In this document: positions 7,890 to 16,934 of the stretch, one piece after another
Layout of the letters: every line of letters begins with the position of its first letter
Position numbering within the stretch: position 1 is the stretch's first letter
Assembly (NCBI GenBank): GCA_964244065.1
Contig: CAXTHH010000008.1
Span: forward strand, 1 to 64,000
Length of the DNA: 64,000 bases
Direction: 5' to 3'
DNA from: JASLDZ01 sp964244065
GTDB lineage: Bacteria > Pseudomonadota > Alphaproteobacteria > Caulobacterales > Caulobacteraceae
Notes under the pieces: generated by a model
What the model saw: only the letters and a program-made list of their open reading frames with translations
Told to the model about the DNA's origin: nothing
Databases searched by the model: none
Made by a program: the position numbers and the translations under genes

Positions 7890-8870
7890 TCAGCCCCAGA
7901 GCTCCGGGGCGGGAGGCTCGATCACCGAACCCGTGAACCGCAGCCCGGGCTCCCGGTCGTGCGCCAGCAGCAGCGGCCCGTCCAGGTCCACGAAGGCCGC
8001 CCCGTGGGCGATCAGCAGGGCGGGCGCCATGGCCAGCGAAGTGGCGACCATGCAGCCGGCCATAACCTCCAGCCCGCGCGCCCGCGCCTCCGCCCGCAGG
8101 GCCAGCGCCTCCGTGAGGCCGCCCGTCTTGTCCAGCTTGATGTTCACCGCGCGGTAGCGGCGGGCGCAGGCCTGGAGCTCGGCCCGGGTGTGCAGGCTCT
8201 CGTCGGCGCAGAGCGGGACCGGGGCGTCGTAGCCCTCCAGCGCGGCGTCTTCCGCCACGGGCAGGGGCTGCTCGATGAGGCTAACGCCCAGGCGGGCGAA
8301 CTCGGGGGCGAGGCGGCGCAGCGCGTCGAAGTCGAGCGCCTCGTTGCCGTCCACGATCAGGCGGGCGCGGGGCGCCGCGCCGCGGACCGCGGCCACGCGG
8401 TCCAGGTCGTCGGGGCCGCCGATCTTCAGCTTGAGCAGCGGGCGGCGGGCGTTCCCGCGGGCGGCGGCGGCCATGACCTCGGGCGGGTCGAGGCTGAGCG
8501 TGTAGGCGGTCTTCACGGGGTCGAGCCGGGGGAAGCCGGCCAGCTCCCAGGCGCGCACGCCCCCGGCCTTGGCCTCCAGGTCCCACAGGGCGCAGTCGAG
8601 CGCGTTCCGCGCCGCGCCGGCGGGCAGGGCATGGGCCAGCGCCGCGCGCGCGCCGCCCGCCTCGATCACCGGGCGCGCGGACTCGATTTCGGCCAGCACG
8701 CCCTCGACCGTCTCGCCATAGCGGGCGTAGGGCACGGCCTCGCCCCGGCCGCGAAGCCCGTCGCGGGAGAGCTCGGCCACCACCACCCGCGCCTCGGTCT
8801 TGGCGCCGCGGGAGATGACGAAGGCCTGGGCGAGGGGCCAGCGCTCCTCGCGGACGACCAGGACGGTCAA
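7890..8870 (-). CDS. Dipeptide epimerase (L-Ala-D/L-Glu type), enolase superfamily
   Basis: With a TTG start at 8870 the protein has 326 residues, the usual length. The TTG overlaps the stop of the upstream TipN-like gene (TTGA), which supports coupling. Enolase-superfamily landmarks are present in order: the catalytic LKLKIGG (KxK), metal ligands in IVDGNEAL, SLIEQPLP and LCADES, and NIKLDKTGG with the second catalytic lysine. This arrangement is that of the muconate-lactonizing subgroup, in which L-Ala-D/L-Glu epimerases (YcjG/YkfB) recycle murein peptides. Substrate specificity cannot be fixed by eye. Other dipeptide or N-acyl amino acid racemases remain possible. Confidence 0.87.
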   Translation of the reverse strand: MTVLVVREERWPLAQAFVISRGAKTEARVVVAELSRDGLRGRGEAVPYARYGETVEGVLAEIESARPVIEAGGARAALAHALPAGAARNALDCALWDLEAKAGGVRAWELAGFPRLDPVKTAYTLSLDPPEVMAAAARGNARRPLLKLKIGGPDDLDRVAAVRGAAPRARLIVDGNEALDFDALRRLAPEFARLGVSLIEQPLPVAEDAALEGYDAPVPLCADESLHTRAELQACARRYRAVNIKLDKTGGLTEALALRAEARARGLEVMAGCMVATSLAMAPALLIAHGAAFVDLDGPLLLAHDREPGLRFTGSVIEPPAPELWG

Positions 8871-11113
8871 TGCAGGTCGCCCACCGCGGCGTCGAGCAGC
8901 AGCCAGGCGCGGCCCGGGTCGGAGCCGAGCAGGGTGGAGGTGGCGCCCGCCTCCGCCCGCCCGCCGCCCTGCACCAGGGCGTCGTAGCGGCGGCGGTAGC
9001 GATCGGCCTGGCCGCGCAGCACCTTGTCGGTGAGCACGCGGCGGGAGAGGCGGCGCACGGCGGCGGGGGCCAGGCGACGCACCGCCTCGCGGGCCCGGGC
9101 GCGGTCGCCGGCGTCCACGGCGCGGGCGATCTCGTCGATGCGGGCGCGGGGCAGGAGGGCGCCCGGATCGACGCCCATGGCCTCGATCTCCTCGATCATG
9201 CGGTCCGCCAAGGCGTCGTCGTCCAGCTGCGGGCCGCCCTCGTCCATGGCGGTGAGCAGGTCCTTCCACGACCAGCCCTCGCCGCCCTCGCCGCTGGCCG
9301 CGCTCGGCGCCGGGGCCTCCGTCGGCGGCTCGGCGGGGCCGGGCTCGCGCGGTGCGAACAGCTCCTCGTCCACCGCCGACGTGAGGCGCAGGCGCGGGCG
9401 CAGCGCGGGCGCTGGCTCGTCCGCCACCGCCTCGGGGATGACGGCCGGGACGGGCGCGGCCGCGGGCTCGGCCGCGGGCCGCGACGGGGCGGCGCGGGCC
9501 GCCTCGGCGAAGCGGCGCTCCACCTCCTCGGCCAGGCCCTCGGCCTCGCCGAGGGCGGCGCGGATGCCCTCCAGCCCCGCCTCGATCCGGGCGGCGGAGC
9601 GGTGGCCCGCGTCCTCCACCAGCCCCGCCTGCGCCTCGATGGCGCGCTTGGCGGAGGCGAGCCGGGACTCGAAGGCCTGGTCCGCGCGCTGCGCCGCGGC
9701 GAAGGCCTCGTCGGCCAGGCCCTCCATGCGCAGGCGCGCGGCCTCGCCCGCGCTCTCAGCGTCCTGCGCCAGGGAGGCGGCGGCCCGGGCGGCGGCGGCG
9801 CGGGCGGCCTCGGCGGAGGCGGCCAGGCGGTCCATGGCCGCGCGCGTCTCGGCTTCCAGGGCGGCGCGCTGGGCGGAGACCAGGGCCATGCCCTCGTCGG
9901 CCTGGGCCTGCGAGGCGTCGGCCAGGGCGCGGGTGTGGCGGGCGGCCTCCCCCACCAGGGTGCGCAGCGCCTCGGCGCCCTCGCCGGCGGCGCGCGACAG
10001 GGTCTCGGCCCCGGCGCGGGTGTCCTGGACCACGGCCACGAAGCGGGCGCGGCCGGTCTCCAGGCGCGCGGCGGAGTCCTCCTCCTCGGAGAGCAGGTCG
10101 CGGGCGGCGGCGGCCCACGCGTCCTGCCCCCGCCGCAGGTCCTCGGTCAGCGCGCGCAGGCGCTCGCCCTCGCGGCCGAGCTGGTCGCCGGCGCCCTGCG
10201 CGGCGCGCGAGGCCTCGGCGGCGGCGGCCATAAGGTCGGCGGTGCGGGCGGCGAGGGCGGCCTGCGCCTCCTGCAGGTTGGCCTGAGCGAGGTCGCTGGC
10301 CTCGGCGGCCAGCCGCGAGTGCCGCACCGCCCCCTCCGAGGCGACCGCGAGCTGGGCGTCGAGCGCGCCGGACAGGCTGTTCAGCTCCGCCCGCTCGGAC
10401 TGCAGCCGGCCGCCCAGCCGCACCGCGGCGCGCTCGGCCTTCTCCGCGGCCTCGGACACCAGGCGCGTCTCTTCCGCCAGGGCCGCGTGGAGCGCGGTGA
10501 CGCGGCGGGCGGCCTCGTCGGCGGCGCCCTGGACGCGGAGCACCTCCTCGCGCAGCCGCGCGGCCCCGCCGCCCGCCTGCGCGGCGGCCAGCACGGCGGG
10601 CACGGCCAGCTCGTCCACCATGGCGCGCGTGCGGCGGGACTCTTCCGCCAGCCGGGCGCTCTGGCGCGCCAGGTAGGCGAACAGCAGGAGCAGCAGGGCG
10701 GGGAGCACGGCCAGCGCGCCGGCGACGGCCCAGCGGAACGGGCCGTAGCCGAAGGCGCCGCCGCCGCGCTCGTAGCCCAGGACGAAGGTGACCAGGCACC
10801 CGGTCCACAGCACCGCCCCCGCGGCGGCGGCCGGCCAGGCCCAGCGCGCGACCGCAACGCTGGCCTCGCCGCGCGGCGGCTTGCCGGCCCGGGGCGGTGG
10901 GGGAGGGGAGGGCGACGGCTCGGCGGCGGCTTCGGCGTTGCGCCGGGTTCGCCGGGCGGCGCGGATCGGGCGCGCCGCGGCAACATCTCCTGGCGAGGTG
11001 GCGGCGGACGCCGCGGGCGGGACCGCCGGATCGACCTCGGCCGAGGGCTCGGCGGGCGCGCCGACGTCCAGCGGCTCCAGGGTCAGGATCAGCGGCTTGC
11101 GCGTCTCGGCCAT
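8867..11113 (-). CDS. tipN: TipN-like polar landmark protein (two membrane spans plus long coiled coil)
   Basis: The protein has 748 residues: a Pro/Ala-rich cytoplasmic N-terminus (1-85), two membrane spans (about 91-113 and 127-149), then roughly 400 residues of Ala/Glu/Arg-rich coiled coil (150-545). After a Pro/Ala linker comes a compact C-terminal domain (about 600-748) with WSWKDLLTAMDEG and PGRAWLLLDAAVGDL. That is the architecture of TipN, the Caulobacter birth-scar protein that marks the new pole and directs flagellum placement and ParA-driven segregation. C. crescentus TipN is somewhat longer, about 890 residues. The identification rests on architecture and the conserved C-terminus, not on an alignment. 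A generic coiled-coil membrane protein is the alternative. Confidence 0.6.
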   Translation of the reverse strand: MAETRKPLILTLEPLDVGAPAEPSAEVDPAVPPAASAATSPGDVAAARPIRAARRTRRNAEAAAEPSPSPPPPPRAGKPPRGEASVAVARWAWPAAAAGAVLWTGCLVTFVLGYERGGGAFGYGPFRWAVAGALAVLPALLLLLFAYLARQSARLAEESRRTRAMVDELAVPAVLAAAQAGGGAARLREEVLRVQGAADEAARRVTALHAALAEETRLVSEAAEKAERAAVRLGGRLQSERAELNSLSGALDAQLAVASEGAVRHSRLAAEASDLAQANLQEAQAALAARTADLMAAAAEASRAAQGAGDQLGREGERLRALTEDLRRGQDAWAAAARDLLSEEEDSAARLETGRARFVAVVQDTRAGAETLSRAAGEGAEALRTLVGEAARHTRALADASQAQADEGMALVSAQRAALEAETRAAMDRLAASAEAARAAAARAAASLAQDAESAGEAARLRMEGLADEAFAAAQRADQAFESRLASAKRAIEAQAGLVEDAGHRSAARIEAGLEGIRAALGEAEGLAEEVERRFAEAARAAPSRPAAEPAAAPVPAVIPEAVADEPAPALRPRLRLTSAVDEELFAPREPGPAEPPTEAPAPSAASGEGGEGWSWKDLLTAMDEGGPQLDDDALADRMIEEIEAMGVDPGALLPRARIDEIARAVDAGDRARAREAVRRLAPAAVRRLSRRVLTDKVLRGQADRYRRRYDALVQGGGRAEAGATSTLLGSDPGRAWLLLDAAVGDLH

Positions 11114-11257
11114 CGCCGTCCGTTCAGGGGATGGAGGTCGTGGCCGCGCGCTCCCCGGTTCGCGCGTGACGCGAAATCCTACGCACGGACACGCTCAAGC
11201 TGGAAGCGCGGAGTCGTCGCGGACGGGCGCAGGGCCCGACCGCGGCGCGCCCCCGCC

Positions 11258-13654
11258 TCACGCCGCGCGCGCCTTGCGGGTCCGGCGCGCGGGCGCCTGC
11301 GGCGCATCGTCGAACAGCGCCTCGTGCAGGGTCACCGGCCCGGGCTTGCCGATGTGGTAGCCCTGGACCACCGCGCACATCTCCTCGCGCAGGAAGCTCA
11401 TCTGCTCGGCGGTCTCCACGCCCTCGGCCACGACGGGGATGGCGAGGCCGCGGCCGATGCCGAGCACCGCCTTCACGATCACCGTCGAGCGCTCCAGCTT
11501 GCCGACGCCCTCCACGAAGCTCTTGTCGATCTTGATCTTGTCGAACGGGAACGACTGCAGCGTGGAGAGCGAGGAGAAGCCCGTGCCGAAGTCGTCCATG
11601 GCGATCTTCACACCCAGCGCCTTGAGCCGGCGCAGGGTGTCCAGCGCGCGCTGGAAGTCGCGGAACAGGGCGCTCTCGGTGATCTCCAGTTCCAGCCGGC
11701 TGGGCGAGAGGCCCGACTCCAGCAGGATCTCGTGCACGCGGGCGGGCAGGCCGGGCTGGGCCACCTGCAGCGGCGAGAGGTTCACCGCCACGGCCACGGG
11801 CTTGGGCCAGCTCGCCGCGTCCAGGCAGGCCCGGCGCAGCACCCAGTCGCCCAGGTCGTCGATCAGGCCGCTCTCCTCCGCCACGCCGATGAAGCGGTCG
11901 GGCGGCAGGAAGCCGAGCTTGGGATGCGTCCAGCGGACCAGGGCCTCGAAGCCGCACAGCACGCCGTCCGCCGACCGCACCTGCGGCTGGTAGAAGACGG
12001 CGAGCTGGTCCTCGGCGATGGCGACGCGCAGATCCTGGGCCAAGGCGCGCTGGGCGTTGCGGGCCTCGTGCCGGTCACGCCGGAAGTAGGCGAAGCTGTG
12101 CGCGTCCTCCTCCTCGCACGCCTGCAGGGCGGACTCGGCGTGGATCATCAGCTCCTGCGGGTCGGCGGCGTCGTCGGGGTAGGCTGTGACGCCGATGCGC
12201 ACCTGCGGCTCGATCGGCTGGGCGTCCCACACCAGCGGACGCGTGAGGCTCTGCACAAGCTTCGGGAAGAAGACGTCGCCGGTGGCCATGCCGTCCTCGT
12301 CCTGCCGGCCGAAGACGATCAGGGCGAACTCGTTGCCGCCCAGGCGCGCGGCGCAGGCGCCCGGCATGGTGAAGCGGGCCAGGCGCTCGGCCACCTTGGC
12401 CAGCAGCGCGTCGCCCGCGGCGTGGCCGTGCAGGGTGTTCACCTCCTGGCTGTTGGTCACGCGCACGCAGCACAGCACGAGCCTGCGCACGCCTTCCGCC
12501 TTCACCTCGTTGTAGGCGGCCTGCAGGGTGCGCACGAGCACCTCGCGGTTGGGCAGGCCGGTGAGGGCGTCGTGCTCGTTGAGGAAGCGGATGCGCTCCT
12601 CCGCGACGCGCTGCTCGGTCAGATCGGCCAGGGTGGCGATCAGGCGCGGCCGGCCGTCCTCGCCCTGGCCGGCCACGAAGCGCAGCACGGCGCGGACGGG
12701 CACGCGGCGGCCCTCGGCGGAGGCGACCTCGCCGTCCATGGGCGTGTCGAGCTGCAGGCCGGCCTCGTCGTCCAGCTTCAACAGGTCGAACAGGAACTCG
12801 CGGCGCAACTCGGCCACCGGGCGGCCGCAGATGGCGGCGAAGGCGGCGTTGCAGTCCACGACGCGGCGATCGTCGCCCAGCACGGCGATGCCCTCGCGCG
12901 TGGCGTCGGCCAGGCGCTGCATGCGCCGGGTCGCCTGCCGGCTGGAGACGAAGTCGATGTAGGCCGCGCCCCAGCCGCCGATGATCATCAGCACCGAGAC
13001 GAGCGAGGCGAGCACCAGGGCGGCCGAGCCGTCGAGCAGGCCGCTGGGCAGGTGCCGCGTGGGATCGGGGGTCACCGTCGTGGCCGCCATGCCGATGAAG
13101 TGGACGGAGGTGATGGCGAACGCGAACAGCACCGCGCCCGCCAGCTGCGTGCCCAGGCGGCGCGCCGAGCCGGCGGCCAGCAGGCACGCGCAGGCGAACA
13201 CCACGCCGATGGCGAGCGACAGCCAGACCAGGATGGGTTCGTAGGTCACCCGCGCCTCGACCACCTGCGCGGAGATGCCCAGGTAGTGCAGCGCGCCGAT
13301 GCTGAAGGCCAGGAGGACCCCGCCGGTGGCGCGGACCGTCCGGTCCTCCGTGCTCCAGGCCAGGCTCAGCGCCGCGGTGGAGCCGAGCACGGCCACCAGC
13401 AGCGAGGCGAGCGTGCCCAGCGGGTCATAGCCGAGCCGGGCGGCCGGCTGCATGGCCAGCATGGAGATCAGGTGGGTGCCCCAGATGGCCGCCCCGGCCT
13501 CGATGCCGCACAGGGCCAGCCAGACCTTCCGCACGCTGTCGTGGCTGCCCACCATGCGGGACCGAATCCGGAAGACGCCGAAGCTGCCGGCGGCGAGCAC
13601 CATGACGGCGCTGGCCAGCAGCAACGGGTCGTAGCGCGTGGCGAGGCAGTTCAT
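11258..13654 (-). CDS. MHYT-PAS-GGDEF-EAL protein, probable c-di-GMP phosphodiesterase
   Basis: I take the ATG at 13654 (798 residues, MNCLATRYDPLLL) because MHYT sensors usually begin about ten residues before their first helix. A GTG at 13693 would add 13 residues. The N-terminal seven-helix MHYT domain has three His-containing motifs (WGTHLIS at about 58, LHYLG at about 122, SVHFIG at about 183), thought to bind a metal or gas ligand. PAS spans about 250-345. The GGDEF motif reads GGNEF (439-443) and the upstream metal-binding DxDxF is missing, so cyclase activity is unlikely. EAL is intact: EALVRW at 570, NLSP, ELEITES, MDDFGTG, KIDKSF and VVAEGVET. It lies directly upstream of the TipN-like gene on the same strand, 144 bases away. 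Confidence 0.92.
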   Translation of the reverse strand: MNCLATRYDPLLLASAVMVLAAGSFGVFRIRSRMVGSHDSVRKVWLALCGIEAGAAIWGTHLISMLAMQPAARLGYDPLGTLASLLVAVLGSTAALSLAWSTEDRTVRATGGVLLAFSIGALHYLGISAQVVEARVTYEPILVWLSLAIGVVFACACLLAAGSARRLGTQLAGAVLFAFAITSVHFIGMAATTVTPDPTRHLPSGLLDGSAALVLASLVSVLMIIGGWGAAYIDFVSSRQATRRMQRLADATREGIAVLGDDRRVVDCNAAFAAICGRPVAELRREFLFDLLKLDDEAGLQLDTPMDGEVASAEGRRVPVRAVLRFVAGQGEDGRPRLIATLADLTEQRVAEERIRFLNEHDALTGLPNREVLVRTLQAAYNEVKAEGVRRLVLCCVRVTNSQEVNTLHGHAAGDALLAKVAERLARFTMPGACAARLGGNEFALIVFGRQDEDGMATGDVFFPKLVQSLTRPLVWDAQPIEPQVRIGVTAYPDDAADPQELMIHAESALQACEEEDAHSFAYFRRDRHEARNAQRALAQDLRVAIAEDQLAVFYQPQVRSADGVLCGFEALVRWTHPKLGFLPPDRFIGVAEESGLIDDLGDWVLRRACLDAASWPKPVAVAVNLSPLQVAQPGLPARVHEILLESGLSPSRLELEITESALFRDFQRALDTLRRLKALGVKIAMDDFGTGFSSLSTLQSFPFDKIKIDKSFVEGVGKLERSTVIVKAVLGIGRGLAIPVVAEGVETAEQMSFLREEMCAVVQGYHIGKPGPVTLHEALFDDAPQAPARRTRKARAA

Positions 13655-13744
13655 GCTCGGTCCCGTGCCTGAGGAGAACGAGGCATCCTTCACAAAAGCC
13701 CTTAAGATTTGGCGTTCGCGCCCGAACGCCGGGTCCGGCCCGGA

Positions 13745-14647
13745 TCAGGGGCCGGGGGGCAGGCCTCGTCGCAGCCGCGCGGCGGTCATCGTGTTGCGCA
13801 GCAGGCAGGCGATGGTCATCGGCCCGACGCCGCCCGGCACGGGGGTGATGCGCCCGGCGACCTCGGCCGCCTCCGCGAACAGGACGTCGCCGACCACGCG
13901 CGTCCCGCCGGCCGCCGCCTTCTCGGGGTCGCGCGCGGGCAGGCGGTTGATTCCCACGTCGATCACCGTGGCGCCCGGCCGGACCCAGTCGCCGCGCACC
14001 ATCTCGGGCCGGCCGACGGCGGCCACCAGGATGTCCGCCCCGCGGCACAGCCCGGGCAGGTCGCGACTGCGGGAATGGGCCACGGTCACCGTGCAGTCCG
14101 CGCCCAGCAGCAGCTGCGCCATGGGCTTGCCGACGATGTTGGAGCGCCCCACCACCACCGCGTGCGCGCCCGACAGGTCGCCCAGGGCGTCCTTCAGCAG
14201 CAGCAGGCAGCCCAGCGGCGTGCAGGGGACGAGCCCGGGCCGGCCCACCGCCAGGCGGCCGGCGTTGACCACGTGGAAGCCGTCCACGTCCTTGTCCGGG
14301 TCGATGGCCGCCAGCACGGCGGCGGCGTCCATGTGCGGGGGCAGGGGCAGCTGCACGAGGACGCCGTCCACCGCGTCGTCGGCGTTCAGCCGGCCGACGA
14401 GGTCGAGGAGCTCGGACCCGGGCGTCTCGGCGGGCAGCCGGTGCGTCCAGCCGGCCATGCCGGCGGCGGCGGTCTGCTCGCCCTTGTTGCGGACGTAGAT
14501 GGTGGAGGCGGGGTCCTCGCCCACGATCACCACCGCCAGGCCGGGCTGCACGTCGTGGGAGTCGCGCAGGGCGGCGACGTCGGCCGCCACCTCCGCGCGC
14601 AGGCGCGCGGCGAAGGCCTTGCCGTCGATCAGCTGGGCGGTGGGCAT
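13745..14647 (-). CDS. folD: Bifunctional methylenetetrahydrofolate dehydrogenase/cyclohydrolase FolD
   Basis: The 300-residue protein has the FolD landmarks: YVRNKGEQ with the catalytic lysine, the QLPLPPHMD loop, GRSNIVGKPMAQLLL (NADP-binding signature) and the C-terminal PVPGGVGPMTIACLL. It interconverts 5,10-methylene-, 5,10-methenyl- and 10-formyl-tetrahydrofolate in the cytoplasm, supplying one-carbon units. It starts 15 bases after the mntH stop on the same strand, so it may be read from the mntH promoter. The C-terminus is slightly extended (RLRRGLPPGP). Confidence 0.96.
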   Translation of the reverse strand: MPTAQLIDGKAFAARLRAEVAADVAALRDSHDVQPGLAVVIVGEDPASTIYVRNKGEQTAAAGMAGWTHRLPAETPGSELLDLVGRLNADDAVDGVLVQLPLPPHMDAAAVLAAIDPDKDVDGFHVVNAGRLAVGRPGLVPCTPLGCLLLLKDALGDLSGAHAVVVGRSNIVGKPMAQLLLGADCTVTVAHSRSRDLPGLCRGADILVAAVGRPEMVRGDWVRPGATVIDVGINRLPARDPEKAAAGGTRVVGDVLFAEAAEVAGRITPVPGGVGPMTIACLLRNTMTAARLRRGLPPGP

Positions 14648-14662
14648 GGCCCGGCGTCTAGC

Positions 14663-16033
14663 TCAGCGCGCGACGAGGTTCCACAGGATCAGCCCGTCGG
14701 CCGCCAGGATCACCGCCGCGATGGCCCAGCCCAGGCCGCTGAGCCAGAGCGGGCTTCTCAACGGCCCCATCTTGCGGCGGTCGGCCGTGAACAGCACCAG
14801 CGGCACGAGGGCGAAGGGCAGCTGCAGGCTCAGCACCACCTGGCTCAGCACCAGGAGCTGCGCCGTGCCCCGCTCGCCCAGCGCCGCCGTCACGCCCACC
14901 GCCGGCACGAGGGCGATGCCGCGCGTGATGATCCGGCGCAGCCAGGGCTTCAGCCGCAGGCCGAGGAAGCCCTCCATCACCACCTGGCCCGCCAGGGTGC
15001 CGGTGATCGTGGAGTTCTGGCCCGACGCCAGCAGCGCCAGGGCGAACAGCATGGCGGCGGCCGGCCCGCCCAGCAGCGGCGCCAGCAGGCGGTGGGCGTC
15101 CTGCAGCTCCGCCACCTCGTGCAGGCCGCGGGCGTGGAAGGCGGAGGCGGCCAGGATCAGGATGGCGGCGTTGATGAAGAAGGCGAAGCCCAGCGCCACG
15201 GTGGAGTCGATCGTGGCGAAGCGCAGCGCGTCCTTCCGGCCGTCCGGCGTCAGCGGGTAGCGCCGCGACTGCACCAGCGCCGAGTGCAGGTACAGGTTGT
15301 GGGGCATCACCGTCGCCCCGAGGATCCCCACCGCCAGGTAGAGCGCGGTCGGGTCTGAGACCAGCCGGAAGGAGGGGACCAGGCCGCCCGCCGCCGCCGC
15401 CCAGTCGGGCTTGGACAGCCACAGCTCCACGGCGAAGGCCCCGCCGATCACCGCCAGGAGCGCGATCACCACCGCCTCGAGCCAGCGGACGCCCAGGCGC
15501 TGCAGGGCCAGCAGCAGGATCACGTCCAGCCCCGTCAGCAGCACGCCCACCAGCAGCGGCAGGCCGAACAGCAGCTGCAGCGCCACCGCCGCGCCGATCA
15601 GCTCGGCCAGGTCGCAGGCCACGATGGCCAGCTCGCACACGGCCCATAGGGGCAGGTTGATCCACTGCGGGAAGGCGTCGCGGCAGGCCTGCGCCAGGTC
15701 GCGCCCCGCCCCGATGCCCAGCCGGGCGGACAGGGACTGCAGCACCATGGCCGCCAGGCTGGAGGCCAGCACCACGCTCAGCAGCAGGTAGCCGTAGGCG
15801 GAGCCGCCCGCGAGGTCGGTGGCCCAGTTGCCCGGGTCCATGTAGCCGACCGCCACCAGGTACCCCGGGCCGACGAAGGCGAACAGCCGCCGCAGGAAGC
15901 CAGCGGTGGCCGGGGGCACCGGGTGGCTGCGGAAGGTCTCGGACAGGCTGGCCCGCGCCGGCGAGCCCCGCCACTCCCCGGCGGGGGAGGCCTGCGGCTC
16001 CTCCGCGCCGTCGGCCGGGATCACCTGTCGCAT
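14663..16033 (-). CDS. mntH: Nramp-family divalent metal (Mn/Fe) transporter MntH
   Basis: The 456-residue protein has about 11 membrane helices. The two Nramp hallmarks are intact: MDPGNWATDLAGGS in TM1 and VMPHNLYLHS in TM6. The consensus transport motif region (GQNSTITGTLAGQVVMEGFL) is also present. It is a proton-coupled importer of Mn(II)/Fe(II) in the inner membrane. It is divergent from lemA across a roughly 95-base region in which I could not recognise a Fur/Mur or MntR operator. The first 30 residues form a polar N-terminal extension. Confidence 0.95.
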   Translation of the reverse strand: MRQVIPADGAEEPQASPAGEWRGSPARASLSETFRSHPVPPATAGFLRRLFAFVGPGYLVAVGYMDPGNWATDLAGGSAYGYLLLSVVLASSLAAMVLQSLSARLGIGAGRDLAQACRDAFPQWINLPLWAVCELAIVACDLAELIGAAVALQLLFGLPLLVGVLLTGLDVILLLALQRLGVRWLEAVVIALLAVIGGAFAVELWLSKPDWAAAAGGLVPSFRLVSDPTALYLAVGILGATVMPHNLYLHSALVQSRRYPLTPDGRKDALRFATIDSTVALGFAFFINAAILILAASAFHARGLHEVAELQDAHRLLAPLLGGPAAAMLFALALLASGQNSTITGTLAGQVVMEGFLGLRLKPWLRRIITRGIALVPAVGVTAALGERGTAQLLVLSQVVLSLQLPFALVPLVLFTADRRKMGPLRSPLWLSGLGWAIAAVILAADGLILWNLVAR

Positions 16034-16129
16034 GTTTAATCCCGGGGCGCTTTGAACCGGCTCTGGATCACGCCTAAGCTTACGGGGTCAAGGCCGGGCG
16101 GGCGAGCCCGGTTCCAGGAGGTCCTCCCC

Positions 16130-16867
16130 GTGATCCAGCTGAGCCCGCGTTCGCGTCTCGGTGTCACCCTGGCCGCGGCCCTGGTGGCCGCGCCCGCCCT
16201 GTCCGGCTGCGGGGTGAACAGCATCCCGACGCAGGACGAGGCGGTGAAGGCCGCCTGGGGCGACGTGCAGAGCCAGTACCAGCGCCGCGCCAACCTGATC
16301 CCCAACCTGGTGGCCACCGTGCAGGGCGCCGCCGCCAACGAGCGCGCCATCCTGGTGGACGTGCAGAACGCCCGCAGCCGCGCCACCAGCATCAACGTGT
16401 CGGCCGCCGACGTGGCCGATCCGTCGAAGATCGCCCAGTACCAGGCGGCGCAGGGCGAGCTGAGCCAGGCGCTGGGCCGCCTGATGGTGGTGCAGGAGCG
16501 CTATCCCGACCTGAAGACCAACAGCAACTTCATCGCCCTGCAGTCGCAGCTGGAGGGGACGGAGAACCGCATCCAGGTCGCCGTCCGCGACTACAACGGC
16601 GCGGTCCAGCGCTACAACACCACGCTGCGCACCTTCCCGACCGTGCTGTGGGCCAAGACCATGTACGCCGGCCAGAAGGAGGCCCAGCCCTTCGCCGCCA
16701 CCGCCGCCGCCCAGACCGCGCCCACGGTGAACTTCAACATCCCGCCCGCGGGCGGGGCGGCCCCGGCGGCTGCGCCCGCGCCGATGGGCGGCGCGCCCTC
16801 GGCCGCCTCGGCCATGCCGGGGTCGACCTCTCGCACGACCAACTCTTCGACGACCACCACACATTAA
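16130..16867 (+). CDS. lemA: LemA family lipoprotein
   Basis: I start at the GTG at 16130, nine bases after a clear AGGAGG. Upstream in-frame starts would read through that site. The 245-residue product has a lipoprotein signal with lipobox ALSGC (Cys27), then the LemA domain: WGDVQSQYQRRANLIPNLV, NERAILVDVQNARSRA and the RYNTTLRTFPTVLWAKTM ending, followed by a Pro/Ala/Ser/Thr-rich tail. LemA proteins are membrane-anchored helical bundles of unsettled function and are very often encoded beside TPM-domain (YgcG-like) genes, as here. Two TPM genes follow, after the small peptide gene at 16935-17108. Confidence 0.92.
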   Translation: MIQLSPRSRLGVTLAAALVAAPALSGCGVNSIPTQDEAVKAAWGDVQSQYQRRANLIPNLVATVQGAAANERAILVDVQNARSRATSINVSAADVADPSKIAQYQAAQGELSQALGRLMVVQERYPDLKTNSNFIALQSQLEGTENRIQVAVRDYNGAVQRYNTTLRTFPTVLWAKTMYAGQKEAQPFAATAAAQTAPTVNFNIPPAGGAAPAAAPAPMGGAPSAASAMPGSTSRTTNSSTTTTH

Positions 16868-16934
16868 GCCATCTTGCGTGTTGTCCGTGGCCGGATAAGC
16901 TTCTCAAGCCGGATGAGCCGGTGAGGGAAAAGCC

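Noticed and set aside
11258..13654. The EAL protein as TipF, the TipN partner
   Set aside because: TipF has two membrane helices, a coiled coil and a single EAL domain. This protein has MHYT, PAS and a degenerate GGDEF instead.
8870..13672. A 1600-codon open frame on the + strand
   Set aside because: It is the antisense reading of the epimerase, TipN-like and EAL genes. Its His/Gly/Val/Arg-rich composition is what high-GC codons give in that frame, and it has no family motifs.
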